64,000 bases of DNA from Sphingobium nicotianae (GTDB taxonomy: Bacteria; Pseudomonadota; Alphaproteobacteria; Sphingomonadales; Sphingomonadaceae), in NCBI RefSeq assembly GCF_018603885.1, contig NZ_JAHGAW010000008.1, positions 209,885 through 273,884 on the forward strand, given 5' to 3'. Shown piece by piece: positions 10,801-20,535 of the stretch (positions within the stretch are counted from its first letter, which is position 1; every line of letters starts with the position of its first letter). A program made the position numbers and the translations under genes. The notes beneath the pieces were generated by a model. The model was not told where the DNA came from and did no database searches. It saw only the letters and a list, made by a program, of their open reading frames with translations.

Positions 10801-11038
10801 GCCGTTCGTCGGAGCGCCCGCTTATGATCTCTTCAATCTGAGCGGTACCTTCACGATCACGAAGAATGCGACGCTGCGCTGGGGCGTGGACAACCTGTTC
10901 GACAAGGCTCCGCCGCTGGTTGAATATAATGCCTCGGCCACGGGCCTTGCCAACGGCATCGGCGCCAGCCCGTTCAACGCCTACTTCTATGACTTGAATG
11001 GCCGTCGCTTCTACGTCGGCGCGACATTCAAGTTCTGA
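7880..11038 (+). CDS. TonB-dependent receptor (1052 residues)
   Basis: An outer-membrane active transporter. The signal peptide ends near residue 28 (TIGHA before QDAQQ). A plug domain follows, with EPAIVVTGSRI as a TonB-box-like start and the hallmarks LRGLGTNRSLVLVDGRR and TYGADAVAGVVNF. A long beta-barrel runs to the C-terminus, which ends in VGATFKF with the terminal phenylalanine needed for barrel assembly. The RBS AAGGGAGAGAG precedes the ATG. The large size and the INTIPAAAIERVEV plug signature are typical of the expanded sphingomonad TBDR families that import carbohydrates, aromatics or other large nutrients rather than a classical siderophore. The following PQQ dehydrogenase is co-oriented, though a strong terminator lies between them. 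Ligand unknown. Confidence 0.9.
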   Translation: MSFTFRKFCLMSVLAGTSALTFPTIGHAQDAQQADEPSEPAIVVTGSRIVRRDYEANSPIVTAGQELLQKSSTAALETNLNKLPNFTPVQTPSLGGDIQPTATSTPGAATVSLRGLGTNRSLVLVDGRRTTPANALGVVDINTIPAAAIERVEVITGGASATYGADAVAGVVNFILKKNFQGLQLDAQMGLSQRGDGREYSISGIMGSNFDDGRGNITIGLSMNNREAAYRRDRSWFRDAWRDPRFTGNEFFPHQSGYQPIPGNAPVQGAVASIFGTNVPGDTVNGVPTGFNSSRFYFNDDGTAFTGFFQSPPGGAYRFKGDLTGLKYKKQGDGTLGQNFQDELLQLPLERYNVYARGNYEINDWVGVFAQATFTRVQTTTINQPSPSVNGWSAAIPRDGRAIPTELATLLNGRPDPNGPWQLTYYLDFMNRTARTDVFTYNMVAGFEGKIPGTDFTWDVSASQGESETNALIKGTASLERFRAVISAPNWGAGFKAQGNAAFGGFGASSATCTSGFDPFNKNKAITQDCINAISAPLSNRAVMQQTVFEGNLQGGIFTLPAGSVRIALGASHRQNAYDFQNDTLTTQGSSFLDQTIGIYPSGSSNGKITANELYGELLVPVLADLPLVKKLELNLGVRNSDYNTTGNAFTWKAAADWEVTDWLRIRGGYNKAIRAPNVAELYLAPQQTFTAAGGGDVCRLNNTLGWSANPKANPNAANVLAVCKSLMDQSIAGTSAKFYSDPQFYNNPGPAFAFPTLVGNPNIKPEKAKTWTLGAVISSPSSNEMFRRLRLSVDYYNISVDDAIGPLTLDTAQRTCFDPTFNPAIANNPTAAAATAQCQAIGRVAGDGALGNVQVTYLNNGRFRTQGIDLQLDWAFPVGPGTFSLNSVFNYLISLKSAPLPASAGAAGQLVEYAGTLGPAGSAAIAENGLNPGAFRWKMFNTFGYSLDRASISLQWQHLPAAKSIAYTSNNATPFVGAPAYDLFNLSGTFTITKNATLRWGVDNLFDKAPPLVEYNASATGLANGIGASPFNAYFYDLNGRRFYVGATFKF

Positions 11039-11054
11039 TCCCAAAAAGGGGAGA

Positions 11055-11089
11055 GGGGGGCCGCTCCAGCCGGGCGGTCCCCCTTTTTT
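11055..11089 (+). terminator. Rho-independent terminator after the TonB receptor
   Basis: A 10-bp stem (GGGGGGCCGC at 11055-11064 with GCGGTCCCCC at 11073-11082, one G-U pair) is followed by C and TTTTTT. It is 16 bp after the receptor stop. It implies that the PQQ dehydrogenase is expressed partly or wholly from its own promoter. Confidence 0.8.
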
Positions 11090-11160
11090 GCCAACGACGT
11101 CGCCGCGTCGTGATAAAACGAGCGGAAAAGCCTGACAGATCAAGAAACGGAGAGATGGAG

Positions 11161-13296
<2,136 letters not shown>

Positions 13297-13306
13297 TCCC
13301 CCCTTG

Positions 13307-13342
13307 GGGAGGGGTGTCACTGCGCCCCTCCCGCATTTTTTT
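13307..13342 (+). terminator. Rho-independent terminator after the PQQ dehydrogenase
   Basis: GGGAGGGG (13307-13314) pairs with CCCCTCCC (13325-13332) across a 10-nt loop, and GCATTTTTTT follows. It starts 10 bp after the stop codon. Confidence 0.75.
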
Positions 13343-13359
13343 GGGGGATCGAGGAAAAT

Positions 13360-13519
13360 TAGCCCCTCCCCTTGAGGGGAGGGATTGGGGTGGGGCTGCG
13401 GCGTTTCAGATCGCTGCGCGACACCCACCCCGGATCCTGTAAACAGCGCCCTGCGCTGTTTAGGTCATGCCGGGGGCATGACCGACCTGATGCGCCCTCC
13501 CTTGAAAGGGAGGGGCTTA
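13360..13519. repeat. Composite palindromic intergenic repeat, copy A
   Basis: About 160 bp made of successive hairpins: CCCCTCCCC/GGGGAGGG at the left end, TAAACAGCGC/GCGCTGTTTA (13440-13462), GTCATGCC/GGCATGAC (13464-13482), and CCCTCCC/GGGAGGG at the right end. A closely matching copy lies inverted at 32493-32650. No protein is encoded. It fills the convergent gap between the PQQ dehydrogenase and the phosphodiesterase and ends 8 bp from the latter's stop codon, so it could act as a bidirectional terminator or 3'-end protector. It resembles REP/BIME-class elements in design. Confidence 0.8.
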
Positions 13520-13526
13520 AGTAGCT

Positions 13527-14861
13527 CTATCGCACCGCCAGCGCCTTCAACTCCGCATTGGGCAGTTCCGCGCCCAGTAGCGACGCCACTGTCGGGGCGA
13601 TCGCGCGCATGTCGATGACGCCCAGATCCTTGCCCTTGGCGATCCCTTTGCCGAGCAGCATGAAGGTCGAGCGGATATTCGCCGATCCGGGAAAATAGCC
13701 GTGCATCCCCAGATAATGCGGCGCCCCGGAGACCGGCCCGGCGGCGAAGAGGAACGGCCCCGTCATCGTGCCGGGCATCAGATCGACATAGAAGCTTGCC
13801 TCCGGATTGCCGCGCATCGTGGCGATCTCGTCCTTGCCGATGATCTGCGCGATATGCGTGGCGGGATCGGCCTTGAGCTTCTCCAGCACCGCGCGGACTC
13901 GGGCGGCAAGCGCGGCATCGTCCGGCCGGCGCAGCATGATCGCGGCCGATCCGCCGGAGATCCAGGGCGCGGCTTCCCAGTCCTTGATCTTCGTGCCGTC
14001 CATTGTGATCAGCCCGGCGTCGATGAACGCCCGGAAGAAATTCGTCTCGGACGTGATCGGCTCGAAGCCATGATCGCTGACCAGCGCGATCGCGGCATCG
14101 GGATGCGCCGCCAGCTCCGCGTCGATCAGCTTGCCGACGATCGCGTCGATCCGCTCTAGCACGGCATGGGCTTCCGGCGTGTCCGGCCCTTTGGCATGTT
14201 GCTCGTGATCGAGCGCGGTCAGATAGACGGTGGTGAAGTCCGGCTTGTGCGCCTTGATCAGCGCGATCGAGAAGCGCCCGCGCTTCTCGTCGGCATCGAT
14301 GCTCTCGTCGATCCCGGCGGCATAGGGCTCGCCAAGTGACTTCTCCAGTTCGGCCACCAGCCCGGTCGAAGCGAGGGCGCCGATCAGCTTGGCGTCGTCG
14401 GCTGTGCCCGCGCGCCAGATCTGTGGCAGGTTCCAGCGGGCATGGGCGCCGACGCTGACCGGCCAGTGGACATTGCCGGTCGAGAGGCCCGCCTTGGCGG
14501 CCGCGTCCCACAGGGTCGGTACCTTGATGTCGCTCGCATACCAGTACCAGCCGTCATAATTGGCCTGGAACGGGTCGAAGGTCGTGTTGCTATAGATGCC
14601 ATGCTTCGCCGGGCCGACGCCGGTCAGTAGGGTGGTGTGGCTTGGATAAGTGAGGGTTGGCAGGACGCCGTTGACGCCCTGTGCATAGGCTCCATCCGTC
14701 AGGAAGCGCCGCAGGTTCGGCAGCTTGAGGCCGCGCTTGTCGGCCTCGATCACGTCGCCCGGCCGTAGCCCGTCGATGGAGATCATCAGCACCGGCTCGG
14801 CGCTCGCCGCGACCGGAGTCGCGGCGAGAACCAGGGCTGCCAGCAGGGACTGGCGGCCCAT
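13527..14861 (-). CDS. Alkaline-phosphatase-superfamily phosphodiesterase (nucleotide pyrophosphatase-like), secreted
   Basis: A 444-residue protein with a cleavable signal peptide (cleavage near ASAEP, residue 20-22). It has the metal-binding aspartate in ISIDGLRPGD (Asp30), the nucleophile motif PTLTYPSHTTLLTG (Thr71), and the second metal sites LDHEQHAKGP and VSDHGFE. This is the type I phosphodiesterase/nucleotide pyrophosphatase pattern: a two-metal enzyme cleaving phosphodiesters or pyrophosphates in the periplasm. The start codon overlaps the stop of the upstream TonB receptor (ATGA-type), so the two are translationally coupled. The likely job is to hydrolyse a phosphorylated compound brought in by that receptor. 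Nucleotides, sugar phosphodiesters and phospholipid head groups all remain possible. Confidence 0.85.
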   Translation of the reverse strand: MGRQSLLAALVLAATPVAASAEPVLMISIDGLRPGDVIEADKRGLKLPNLRRFLTDGAYAQGVNGVLPTLTYPSHTTLLTGVGPAKHGIYSNTTFDPFQANYDGWYWYASDIKVPTLWDAAAKAGLSTGNVHWPVSVGAHARWNLPQIWRAGTADDAKLIGALASTGLVAELEKSLGEPYAAGIDESIDADEKRGRFSIALIKAHKPDFTTVYLTALDHEQHAKGPDTPEAHAVLERIDAIVGKLIDAELAAHPDAAIALVSDHGFEPITSETNFFRAFIDAGLITMDGTKIKDWEAAPWISGGSAAIMLRRPDDAALAARVRAVLEKLKADPATHIAQIIGKDEIATMRGNPEASFYVDLMPGTMTGPFLFAAGPVSGAPHYLGMHGYFPGSANIRSTFMLLGKGIAKGKDLGVIDMRAIAPTVASLLGAELPNAELKALAVR

Positions 14862-17104
14862 CAGAAGCCGGCCTTCAGCGTCGCGAAGAACTGCTGCGGC
14901 GCGCCGATCAGCAGCGTCTGGGAATCGCCGCTGACGGAGAAGCCGTTGGAGCCGATCGTGCCGACATATTCCTTGTCGAAGATGTTGGTCGCGTTGAGCT
15001 GCAGCTCGATCTGCGGCGTGAAGCGATAGCCGACCGACGCATCGACCAGCACCCGGCTCGGCACCGAGGCATCGTTCATGTAGCTGAAGTAGCGCTTGGA
15101 CATGTAGTTGACGCCGACCCGGCCATAGATCGGGCCCTGATCATAGGCCAGCTCGCCGCGCGCCATGTGGCGCGGGCTGTCGACTACCGTCTTGCCCGAG
15201 ATCGGCACGACCGTGCCGGTGCCAAGCTTCACGTCGTCCTGATAGGTCGAGTCCGTGTAGCTGTAGGAGGCGTAGAGGCTGAAGCCGGCGCCGAGCTTGA
15301 GGTCGCCCGCCGCCTCGAAGCCGAGCGACTGGACGCCGCCGACATTGGCCAGCACGTTGGGCGCGCCAACGATGCCCGCGCCGCCGGGAATGACCAGCAG
15401 GCGATTGTGGAAGTTGACGAGATAGACGCCGACGACGCCGTGAAACCCGCCCTGATTGTAGCGCGCGCCCAGCTCATAGGTGTCCGAGCTTTCCGGCTTC
15501 AGCGTGTTCTTGATCGCGTCGAAGCCGGCCTGCGTCGTGCTGAACGGGCCGGCGGTTGTGGCCGCCTGATAGGCGCGCGTCACCTGCGTGAAGCCGGCGA
15601 ACAGCTCGGCCTCCGGGGTGATCTCGGCGACGATGCCGGTATGCGGCTGGAACCAGTCGGTCACGCCGATCTTGCCCTGCGGAAAGCCGCCGCCGACGAT
15701 CGCGGTGGCTTCGCTGGTGACCTTGTAGCCCTTCCAGCCCAGGTTCACCTTGATCATGCCGAGGTCGATCTTGTCCTGGACATGATACTGGAAGGTGTCG
15801 GTCGAGAAATCGAACGCCCACTGGGTCGCGAACGGGTTGGTCGGATAGGTGCGGAAGCTGAAGCCCGGCGCGGTCCGGCTGGCGAGCGCATAGAAGCGGC
15901 GGGCCTGGTTGAACTTGTTGTTCTCGTACCAGGCGCCGACGCTGATCTCGTTGATGCCGATCGTTGCGCCGACCGTGCCGAAGATGCCGCCGCGGTCGAT
16001 CTTGTACTCGGTGGTGCGCACCGAGATCGGCACACCGTTCGGGCTCGGCACATACGGCGTGGCCCACAGGCCCATGCCTTTGTTGTGGTGATAATAGCCG
16101 CGCAGCGCGACCTTGAACATGTCGCCGAGCGGCGACTTGAGGCCGATCGAGGCCAGCGTGTCCTTGCGCAGGCCGGCGGCGTCATAATAAGCGTCGTCGA
16201 CCGTCGTGACGTTGCCGGGATAGACCTTGCCCGCCGCCGCGTTGGAGACCGGCGCACCGGTTTCGCCGCGATTATTGCCGATGTCGGCATAGAGGACCGC
16301 GCGGTTCCAGTCGGGCGCCGTATTGTCCCAGCCCCAACCCAGGCGCTGGATCATGCCGAGCGACATGTCCTGATAATCCTGCTCGCGCCGGTCGGAATAG
16401 CTCAGCCAGCCGTCGAGCGTCGCCGCGCCTGCGGGCACGACGATCTTGGCGTTGGCCATGTGCTGGTCCTGCGTGCCCGAGCCGCGATACTTGTTGGTCG
16501 CGCCATAGGCATAGGAGACAAAGCCGCGAATGCCGTCGGCCACGCCCATGTTGACCCGCGCGAAGCCGCGCCATGTCTCGTTGCTGCCATAGGTCAGGTT
16601 GCCCTGCGCCTTGAAGCTGTCGGCCGGGTCCATCGAGAAGGTCTCGACCGTGCCGCCGAGATTGTTGGTCGACTGGGTGCCGATCGAGCCGGCGCCCTGG
16701 GACACGCGCACCACACCGATATTCTCCGGGCTGATCGCGCGGCTGATGTGCAGGCCGTTCATATTGCCGTAGCTCATGTCGCCGAGCGGAATGCCGTCAA
16801 AGGTGAAGCCGAGCTGGTTCTGGCTGAACGCGCGGATGGTGACGCGGGTCGACCATTCATAATTGCCGAACGGATCGGCCGACTGGAAGTTGACGCTGGG
16901 CAACTTCTCGATCGCCTTCAGGGGGCTGGTGCCCGGCGTCAGCGTGACGAGATCGGCGGCCGAGACTTCCTGGACCTGGCGGGTTTCGCCGCGGCCGAAG
17001 ACGACGATGTCCGCGCCGCCTTCCGCATCGTCGGCGGGGGCTTGCGCCAGGGCCGGCGCGGCGAGGGAGAGGGCGGTGGTTGCAAGCAATATGGCGATGC
17101 GCAT
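14861..17104 (-). CDS. TonB-dependent receptor coupled to phosphodiesterase
   Basis: A 747-residue outer-membrane receptor. The start at 17104 was chosen because the signal peptide (MRIAILLATTALSLAAPALAQ) begins there and AAAGGGGA precedes it; the longer in-frame extension to 17305 has no secretion signal. The plug contains DIVVFGRGETRQVQEV, LGFTFDGIPLGD and a GSIGTQSTNNLGGTVE stretch. The barrel ends in FFATLKAGF with the terminal phenylalanine. At 747 residues it is close to siderophore or small-ligand receptors in size, unlike the 1052-residue receptor upstream in the window. Its stop overlaps the start of the phosphodiesterase gene, which strongly suggests one pathway, perhaps acquisition of a phosphorus-containing ligand. 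It is divergent from ahpC across 309 bp. Confidence 0.88.
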   Translation of the reverse strand: MRIAILLATTALSLAAPALAQAPADDAEGGADIVVFGRGETRQVQEVSAADLVTLTPGTSPLKAIEKLPSVNFQSADPFGNYEWSTRVTIRAFSQNQLGFTFDGIPLGDMSYGNMNGLHISRAISPENIGVVRVSQGAGSIGTQSTNNLGGTVETFSMDPADSFKAQGNLTYGSNETWRGFARVNMGVADGIRGFVSYAYGATNKYRGSGTQDQHMANAKIVVPAGAATLDGWLSYSDRREQDYQDMSLGMIQRLGWGWDNTAPDWNRAVLYADIGNNRGETGAPVSNAAAGKVYPGNVTTVDDAYYDAAGLRKDTLASIGLKSPLGDMFKVALRGYYHHNKGMGLWATPYVPSPNGVPISVRTTEYKIDRGGIFGTVGATIGINEISVGAWYENNKFNQARRFYALASRTAPGFSFRTYPTNPFATQWAFDFSTDTFQYHVQDKIDLGMIKVNLGWKGYKVTSEATAIVGGGFPQGKIGVTDWFQPHTGIVAEITPEAELFAGFTQVTRAYQAATTAGPFSTTQAGFDAIKNTLKPESSDTYELGARYNQGGFHGVVGVYLVNFHNRLLVIPGGAGIVGAPNVLANVGGVQSLGFEAAGDLKLGAGFSLYASYSYTDSTYQDDVKLGTGTVVPISGKTVVDSPRHMARGELAYDQGPIYGRVGVNYMSKRYFSYMNDASVPSRVLVDASVGYRFTPQIELQLNATNIFDKEYVGTIGSNGFSVSGDSQTLLIGAPQQFFATLKAGF

Positions 17105-17318
17105 GGGAGTCCCCTTTGTTGTGCTGTGGGGATCCGCTAGGCGCGCACTGTTGCAGCGCGGCGTAAGTCCTGTTGCATTGCAGTGTCGACTTTTTGACAG
17201 TTTTGCGATGGCGGACCATTCGCCATCCGTCCGGCTCTTTTCGTCGCGGACGGCGCAAACATGTGCAGTTTTCGCAGTTGATGACCCCGCCTGCGCGTTA
17301 AGCACGCGAAGGGCTTCT

Positions 17319-17335
17319 GATCGATTTAATCGATC
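17319..17335. promoter_or_regulatory. LysR/OxyR-type palindrome upstream of ahpC
   Basis: GATCGATT-T-AATCGATC is a perfect 8-bp inverted repeat around one base and fits the LysR-type T-N11-A box (ATC-N9-GAT). A related half-site (TTTAATCAATTT) sits 22 bp downstream, two helical turns away, overlapping the candidate -35. OxyR is the LysR-type regulator that usually controls ahpC, so an OxyR site is the natural inference. The rest of the 309-bp gap (17105-17318) should hold the receptor promoter, but I see no clear elements there. Confidence 0.55.
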
Positions 17336-17355
17336 TTTGGAGCGAGTTTAATCAA

Positions 17356-17384
17356 TTTCACCTGTGGAGTCCGGCTTCCTATGT
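17356..17384 (+). promoter_or_regulatory. Candidate ahpC promoter
   Basis: TTTCAC (17356-17361) and CTATGT (17379-17384) are 17 bp apart, 30 bp upstream of the ahpC start. The -35 match is poor, as expected for an activator-dependent promoter next to a LysR-type palindrome. Confidence 0.35.
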
Positions 17385-17413
17385 GCGTTGCGTCAACAAC
17401 CGAAGGAGCCGAC

Positions 17414-17977
17414 ATGAGTCTCGTCAATACCCCTCTCAAGCCATTCGCCGCCACCGCATACAAGCAGGGCAAGTTCGTCGACGTCACCGATGCCGATGTG
17501 AAGGGCAAGTGGGCAGTCTTCTTCTTCTATCCCGCCGATTTCACCTTCGTGTGCCCGACGGAGCTGGAGGATCTGGCCGATATCTACCCCACACTGCAGG
17601 GCATGGGCGTCGAGGTCTATTCGGTCTCCACCGACACGCATTTCAGCCACAAGGCCTGGCATGACACCTCGCCGGCCATCGGCAAGATCGATTATTACAT
17701 GTTGGGCGACCAGAACCACAGCATCTCGAACAATTTCGAGATCCTGCGCGAAGGCGTCGGCCTTGCCGATCGCGGCACGTTCGTCGTCGATCCGGAAGGC
17801 ACGATCCAGCTCGTCGAGATCACGCCGGAGGGCGTGGGCCGCAACGCCACCGAGCTCCTGCGCAAGATCAAAGCGCTGCAATATTGGGTGAGCCACCCTG
17901 GCGAGGTCTGCCCTGCCAAGTGGGAAGAAGGCGAGAAGACCCTCGCGCCTTCGCTCGACCTGGTCGGCAAGATCTGA
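17414..17977 (+). CDS. ahpC: Alkyl hydroperoxide reductase subunit C (2-Cys peroxiredoxin)
   Basis: A 187-residue cytoplasmic peroxiredoxin that reduces hydrogen peroxide and organic hydroperoxides. The peroxidatic cysteine is Cys47 in FTFVCPTE and the resolving cysteine Cys166 in GEVCPAKW, the same numbering as Escherichia coli AhpC. Length and the C-terminal tail are standard. AAGGAG lies 8 bp before the ATG. Its electron donor AhpF is encoded 192 bp downstream. A stem-loop and a palindromic repeat between the two probably lower ahpF relative to ahpC, which suits a peroxiredoxin needed in excess of its reductase. Confidence 0.97.
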   Translation: MSLVNTPLKPFAATAYKQGKFVDVTDADVKGKWAVFFFYPADFTFVCPTELEDLADIYPTLQGMGVEVYSVSTDTHFSHKAWHDTSPAIGKIDYYMLGDQNHSISNNFEILREGVGLADRGTFVVDPEGTIQLVEITPEGVGRNATELLRKIKALQYWVSHPGEVCPAKWEEGEKTLAPSLDLVGKI

Positions 17978-17988
17978 TTTCCCAAGGG

Positions 17989-18014
17989 TCCGGGGCCGCT
18001 GGCGCGGTCCCGGA
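17989..18014 (+). terminator. GC-rich stem-loop after ahpC
   Basis: TCCGGGGCCGC (17989-17999) pairs with GCGGTCCCGGA (18004-18014) with one G-U pair and a TGGC loop. No U-tract follows, so it is more likely an mRNA 3'-end protector or attenuator than a full terminator. Confidence 0.55.
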
Positions 18015-18031
18015 GTCCGGACGCCGTCCCA

Positions 18032-18144
18032 CCCCTCCTCTTCAAGAGGAGGGGCAGGTGGTGGCGATGCGCAGCATCGCTCCGCGCAGCGACAACTCGC
18101 AGCGTCGCAAGCACCACCCCAACCCCTCCTCTGGAGAGGAGGGG
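18032..18144. repeat. Palindromic intergenic repeat between ahpC and ahpF
   Basis: The element is bounded by two hairpins, CCCCTCCTCTT/AAGAGGAGGGG (18032-18054) and CCCCTCCTCT/AGAGGAGGGG (18123-18144), with an internal GCGATGC/GCATCGC hairpin (18064-18080). The design is the same as the composite repeat at 13360, but the internal sequence differs. It ends 25 bp before the ahpF start. Confidence 0.75.
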
Positions 18145-18169
18145 CTAAGTTTCATTAAGGAGCCCCCCA

Positions 18170-19753
18170 ATGTTGGACGCCGCGATCAAGACCCAGTTGC
18201 AGGCCTATCTGGCCAACATCAAACAGCCGATCGAGCTGGTGCCGTCGCTTGACGACAGCGCCAAGGCGTCGGAGCTGCGCGCGCTGCTGGAAGAGATTGC
18301 CGGGCTGCACGAGATGGTGACGCTCGCCCCCGAAGCCGACGACGCCCGCAAGCCGAGCTTCCTCATCCGCCGCACGGGCACGGACATCGGCGTGCGCTTC
18401 GCCGGCATCCCGCTCGGCCATGAGTTCACCTCGCTGGTGCTGGCGCTGCTGCAGGTCGGCGGCCATCCGCCCAAGGTGAGCGACGAGGTCATCGCGCAGG
18501 TCCGGGCGCTGGAGGGCGACTTCGCTTTCGAGACCTATTTCTCGCTCTCCTGCCAGAATTGCCCGGACGTCGTGCAGGCGCTCAACCTGATGAGCATCCT
18601 CAATCCGCGCATCAGCAACGTCTCGATCGACGGCGCTTTGTTCAAGGACGAGGTCGACGGCCGCAAGATCATGGCGGTGCCGAGCGTCTATCTGAACGGC
18701 GAGCCGTTCGCCTCGGGCCGCATGGACATCGAGCAGATCCTCGCCAAGCTGGACACGGGCGCCGTCGCTCGCGCCGCCGAGAAGATCGCCGCCAAGGAGC
18801 CGTTCGACGTGCTGGTCGTCGGCGGCGGCCCTGCGGGCGCGGCCGCGGCCATCTATGCCGCGCGCAAGGGCATCCGCACCGGCGTCGTTGCCGAGCGGTT
18901 CGGCGGGCAGGTGCTCGACACGATGGGCATCGAGAATTTCATCTCGGTCCCGCACACCGAAGGGCCCAGGCTCGCCACCGCGCTGGAACAGCACGTCCGC
19001 GACTATGACGTCGACATCATGAACGTGCAGCGCGCGAAGAAGCTGGTCCCCGCCCGCACCGTCGGCGGCTATGCCGAGGTCGAGCTGGAGAGCGGCGCGA
19101 CGCTGCGGGCCAGGGCGGTCATCCTCGCCACCGGCGCCCGCTGGCGCACGATGAACGTGCCGGGCGAAGACGAGTATCGCAACAAGGGCGTGGCCTATTG
19201 CCCGCATTGCGACGGCCCGCTCTTCAAGGGCAAGCGCGTCGCGGTGATCGGAGGCGGCAACAGCGGCATCGAGGCGGCGATCGACCTGGCCGGCATCACT
19301 GCGCATGTCACCCTGATCGAGTATGACGGCCAGCTGCGCGCCGACGCGGTGCTGCAGCGCAAGCTTTACAGCCTGCCCAATGTCACCGTGATCACCTCGG
19401 CGCTCACCACGCAGGTGCATGGTGACGGCGAGAAGGTGGTCGGCCTGACCTACAAGGACCGCAACACGGAGGAGACGCATCTCGTCGAGCTGGAAGGCAT
19501 TTTCGTCCAGATCGGCCTTGTCCCCAACACAGAGTTCCTGGCCGACGCCGTCGCGCTCAGCAATCGCGGCGAGATCGAGGTCGATCATCGCGCCCACACC
19601 TCGCAGCCCGGCATCTTCGCGGCGGGCGACGCGACGACCGTGCCCTACAAGCAGATCATCATCGCGATGGGCCAGGGCTCGACGGCGGCGCTCTCCGCCT
19701 TCGACTATCTGATCCGCCTGCCCGCAGAGGAAGAACGCGCCGAGGCCGCCTGA
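18170..19753 (+). CDS. ahpF: Alkyl hydroperoxide reductase subunit F
   Basis: A 527-residue FAD disulfide reductase that passes electrons from NAD(P)H to AhpC. The N-terminal tandem thioredoxin-like domain carries the redox pair CQNC (Cys128, Cys131). The flavin fold starts at [19 protein letters not shown], the second nucleotide fold at [16 protein letters not shown], and the thioredoxin-reductase-like active site is CPHC (Cys344, Cys347). C-terminal FAD contacts appear in [14 protein letters not shown]. All redox cysteines are present and numbering matches the enterobacterial enzyme within a residue. The start follows TTAAGGAG. It forms a functional pair with ahpC upstream. Confidence 0.96.
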   Translation: MLDAAIKTQLQAYLANIKQPIELVPSLDDSAKASELRALLEEIAGLHEMVTLAPEADDARKPSFLIRRTGTDIGVRFAGIPLGHEFTSLVLALLQVGGHPPKVSDEVIAQVRALEGDFAFETYFSLSCQNCPDVVQALNLMSILNPRISNVSIDGALFKDEVDGRKIMAVPSVYLNGEPFASGRMDIEQILAKLDTGAVARAAEKIAAKEPFDVLVVGGGPAGAAAAIYAARKGIRTGVVAERFGGQVLDTMGIENFISVPHTEGPRLATALEQHVRDYDVDIMNVQRAKKLVPARTVGGYAEVELESGATLRARAVILATGARWRTMNVPGEDEYRNKGVAYCPHCDGPLFKGKRVAVIGGGNSGIEAAIDLAGITAHVTLIEYDGQLRADAVLQRKLYSLPNVTVITSALTTQVHGDGEKVVGLTYKDRNTEETHLVELEGIFVQIGLVPNTEFLADAVALSNRGEIEVDHRAHTSQPGIFAAGDATTVPYKQIIIAMGQGSTAALSAFDYLIRLPAEEERAEAA

Positions 19754-19768
19754 CCTCCTCCTTCGGAA

Positions 19769-19792
19769 CCCTCTCCCCCCGGCGGGAGAGGG
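19769..19792. repeat. Short palindromic repeat/terminator-like hairpin after ahpF
   Basis: CCCTCTCCC (19769-19777) pairs with GGGAGAGGG (19784-19792), followed by CAGGGTGAGGGTCTTTCTTCTT. The CTCTCCC...GGGAGAGGGcAGGGTGAGGG arrangement is a widespread bacterial intergenic repeat type. Lying 16 bp after the ahpF stop with a U-rich tail, it could terminate the ahp transcript. Confidence 0.6.
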
Positions 19793-19946
19793 CAGGGTGA
19801 GGGTCTTTCTTCTTCTCGGCCGCTCCCAAAGAACGCCCTGCCGCGCGGAAAAAGCCCGCGAGGGGCTGGTGCAACCTCGCCTTCCAACGCATCCAGGGAT
19901 GCGACGAACGGCATGGCCTCCTTGCCGTCTCGCGCGTTGATGGCTG

Positions 19947-19962
19947 GGCGACTGTCGTCGCC
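19947..19962 (+). other. Hairpin immediately before the RBS of the DUF4142 gene
   Basis: GGCGAC and GTCGCC pair across a TGTC loop, three bases upstream of the Shine-Dalgarno AGGAG (19966-19970). It may stabilise or modulate translation of the gene starting at 19978. Confidence 0.35.
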
Positions 19963-19977
19963 GACAGGAGAGCGATC

Positions 19978-20457
19978 ATGAAAAAACTTCCCCTCCTTGC
20001 CGCTCTGGCAAGTTTTGCAATCGCCGCGCCGCTTTATGCCGCCACCACCGCCGCCACCTACGTTGCCAAGGCGGGAGGGGGCGATCTTTACGAAACCCAG
20101 TCGAGCAAACTCGTCTTGACGACGACGAAGGACGCGAAGGTCCGCGCCTTTGCCGATCGCATGATAGCCGACCATGCGGTCAGCACCGCGAAGGTCAAAG
20201 CCGCAGCCGCGAAATCAAAGCTGACGGTCGCGGCCCCCAAGCTCGATGCGGCGCAAAACGCGATGATGGCTGAACTCAAGGCGGCGACGGGTCCGGCCCG
20301 CGACAAGCTGTACCTGCAACAGCAGCACAAGGCCCATGAGATGGCCCTCGCTCTGCACCAGGATTACGCCAATTCCGGCGACAAGCCCGCGCTGAAATCA
20401 GCTGCGGCGGAGATCGTGCCTGTCGTCAAGCAGCACATCGCGTCGATGCCCATGTGA
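19978..20457 (+). CDS. DUF4142-type periplasmic protein
   Basis: A 159-residue protein with a clear signal peptide (cleavage after LYAA near residue 22). The mature part is almost all helix: YVAKAGGGDLYETQSSKLVL, then KVRAFADRMIADHAVSTAKV and a LYLQQQHKAHEMALALHQDY segment with regularly spaced histidines. This is the DUF4142 pattern, a ferritin-like four-helix family often found as short secreted proteins in proteobacteria. Catalytic function is not established. It has its own RBS (CAGGAGAG) and seems to be a single-gene unit after ahpF. Confidence 0.75.
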   Translation: MKKLPLLAALASFAIAAPLYAATTAATYVAKAGGGDLYETQSSKLVLTTTKDAKVRAFADRMIADHAVSTAKVKAAAAKSKLTVAAPKLDAAQNAMMAELKAATGPARDKLYLQQQHKAHEMALALHQDYANSGDKPALKSAAAEIVPVVKQHIASMPM

Positions 20458-20466
20458 CCTGGCTCG

Positions 20467-20502
20467 GAGTCCCGCTGTGCACGGCCGATGGCTGCGGGAC
20501 TC
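20467..20502. terminator. Convergent inverted repeat between DUF4142 and DUF6265 genes
   Basis: GAGTCCCGC (20467-20475) and GCGGGACTC (20494-20502) are exact inverted repeats 10 bp after the DUF4142 stop. Lying between convergent genes, it would form a hairpin in both transcripts. Confidence 0.5.
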
Positions 20503-20512
20503 TGGTCATCCG

Positions 20513-20533
20513 GGGGCGATCCTTCATCGCCCC
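20513..20533. terminator. Second convergent hairpin
   Basis: GGGGCGA (20513-20519) pairs with TCGCCCC (20527-20533) across a 7-nt loop, directly before the stop codon of the leftward DUF6265 gene. There is no long T-run on either side. Confidence 0.4.
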
Positions 20534-20535
20534 GA

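Noticed and set aside
15167..17140. 657-residue open frame antisense to the TonB receptor
   Set aside because: The minus-strand receptor has signal peptide, plug and barrel features; the antisense translation is Arg/Ala/Asp-rich with no domain, a typical shadow in GC-rich DNA.
18032..18144. CRISPR-like repeats
   Set aside because: The palindromes occur once each without regular spacers; this is a REP-type element, not an array.
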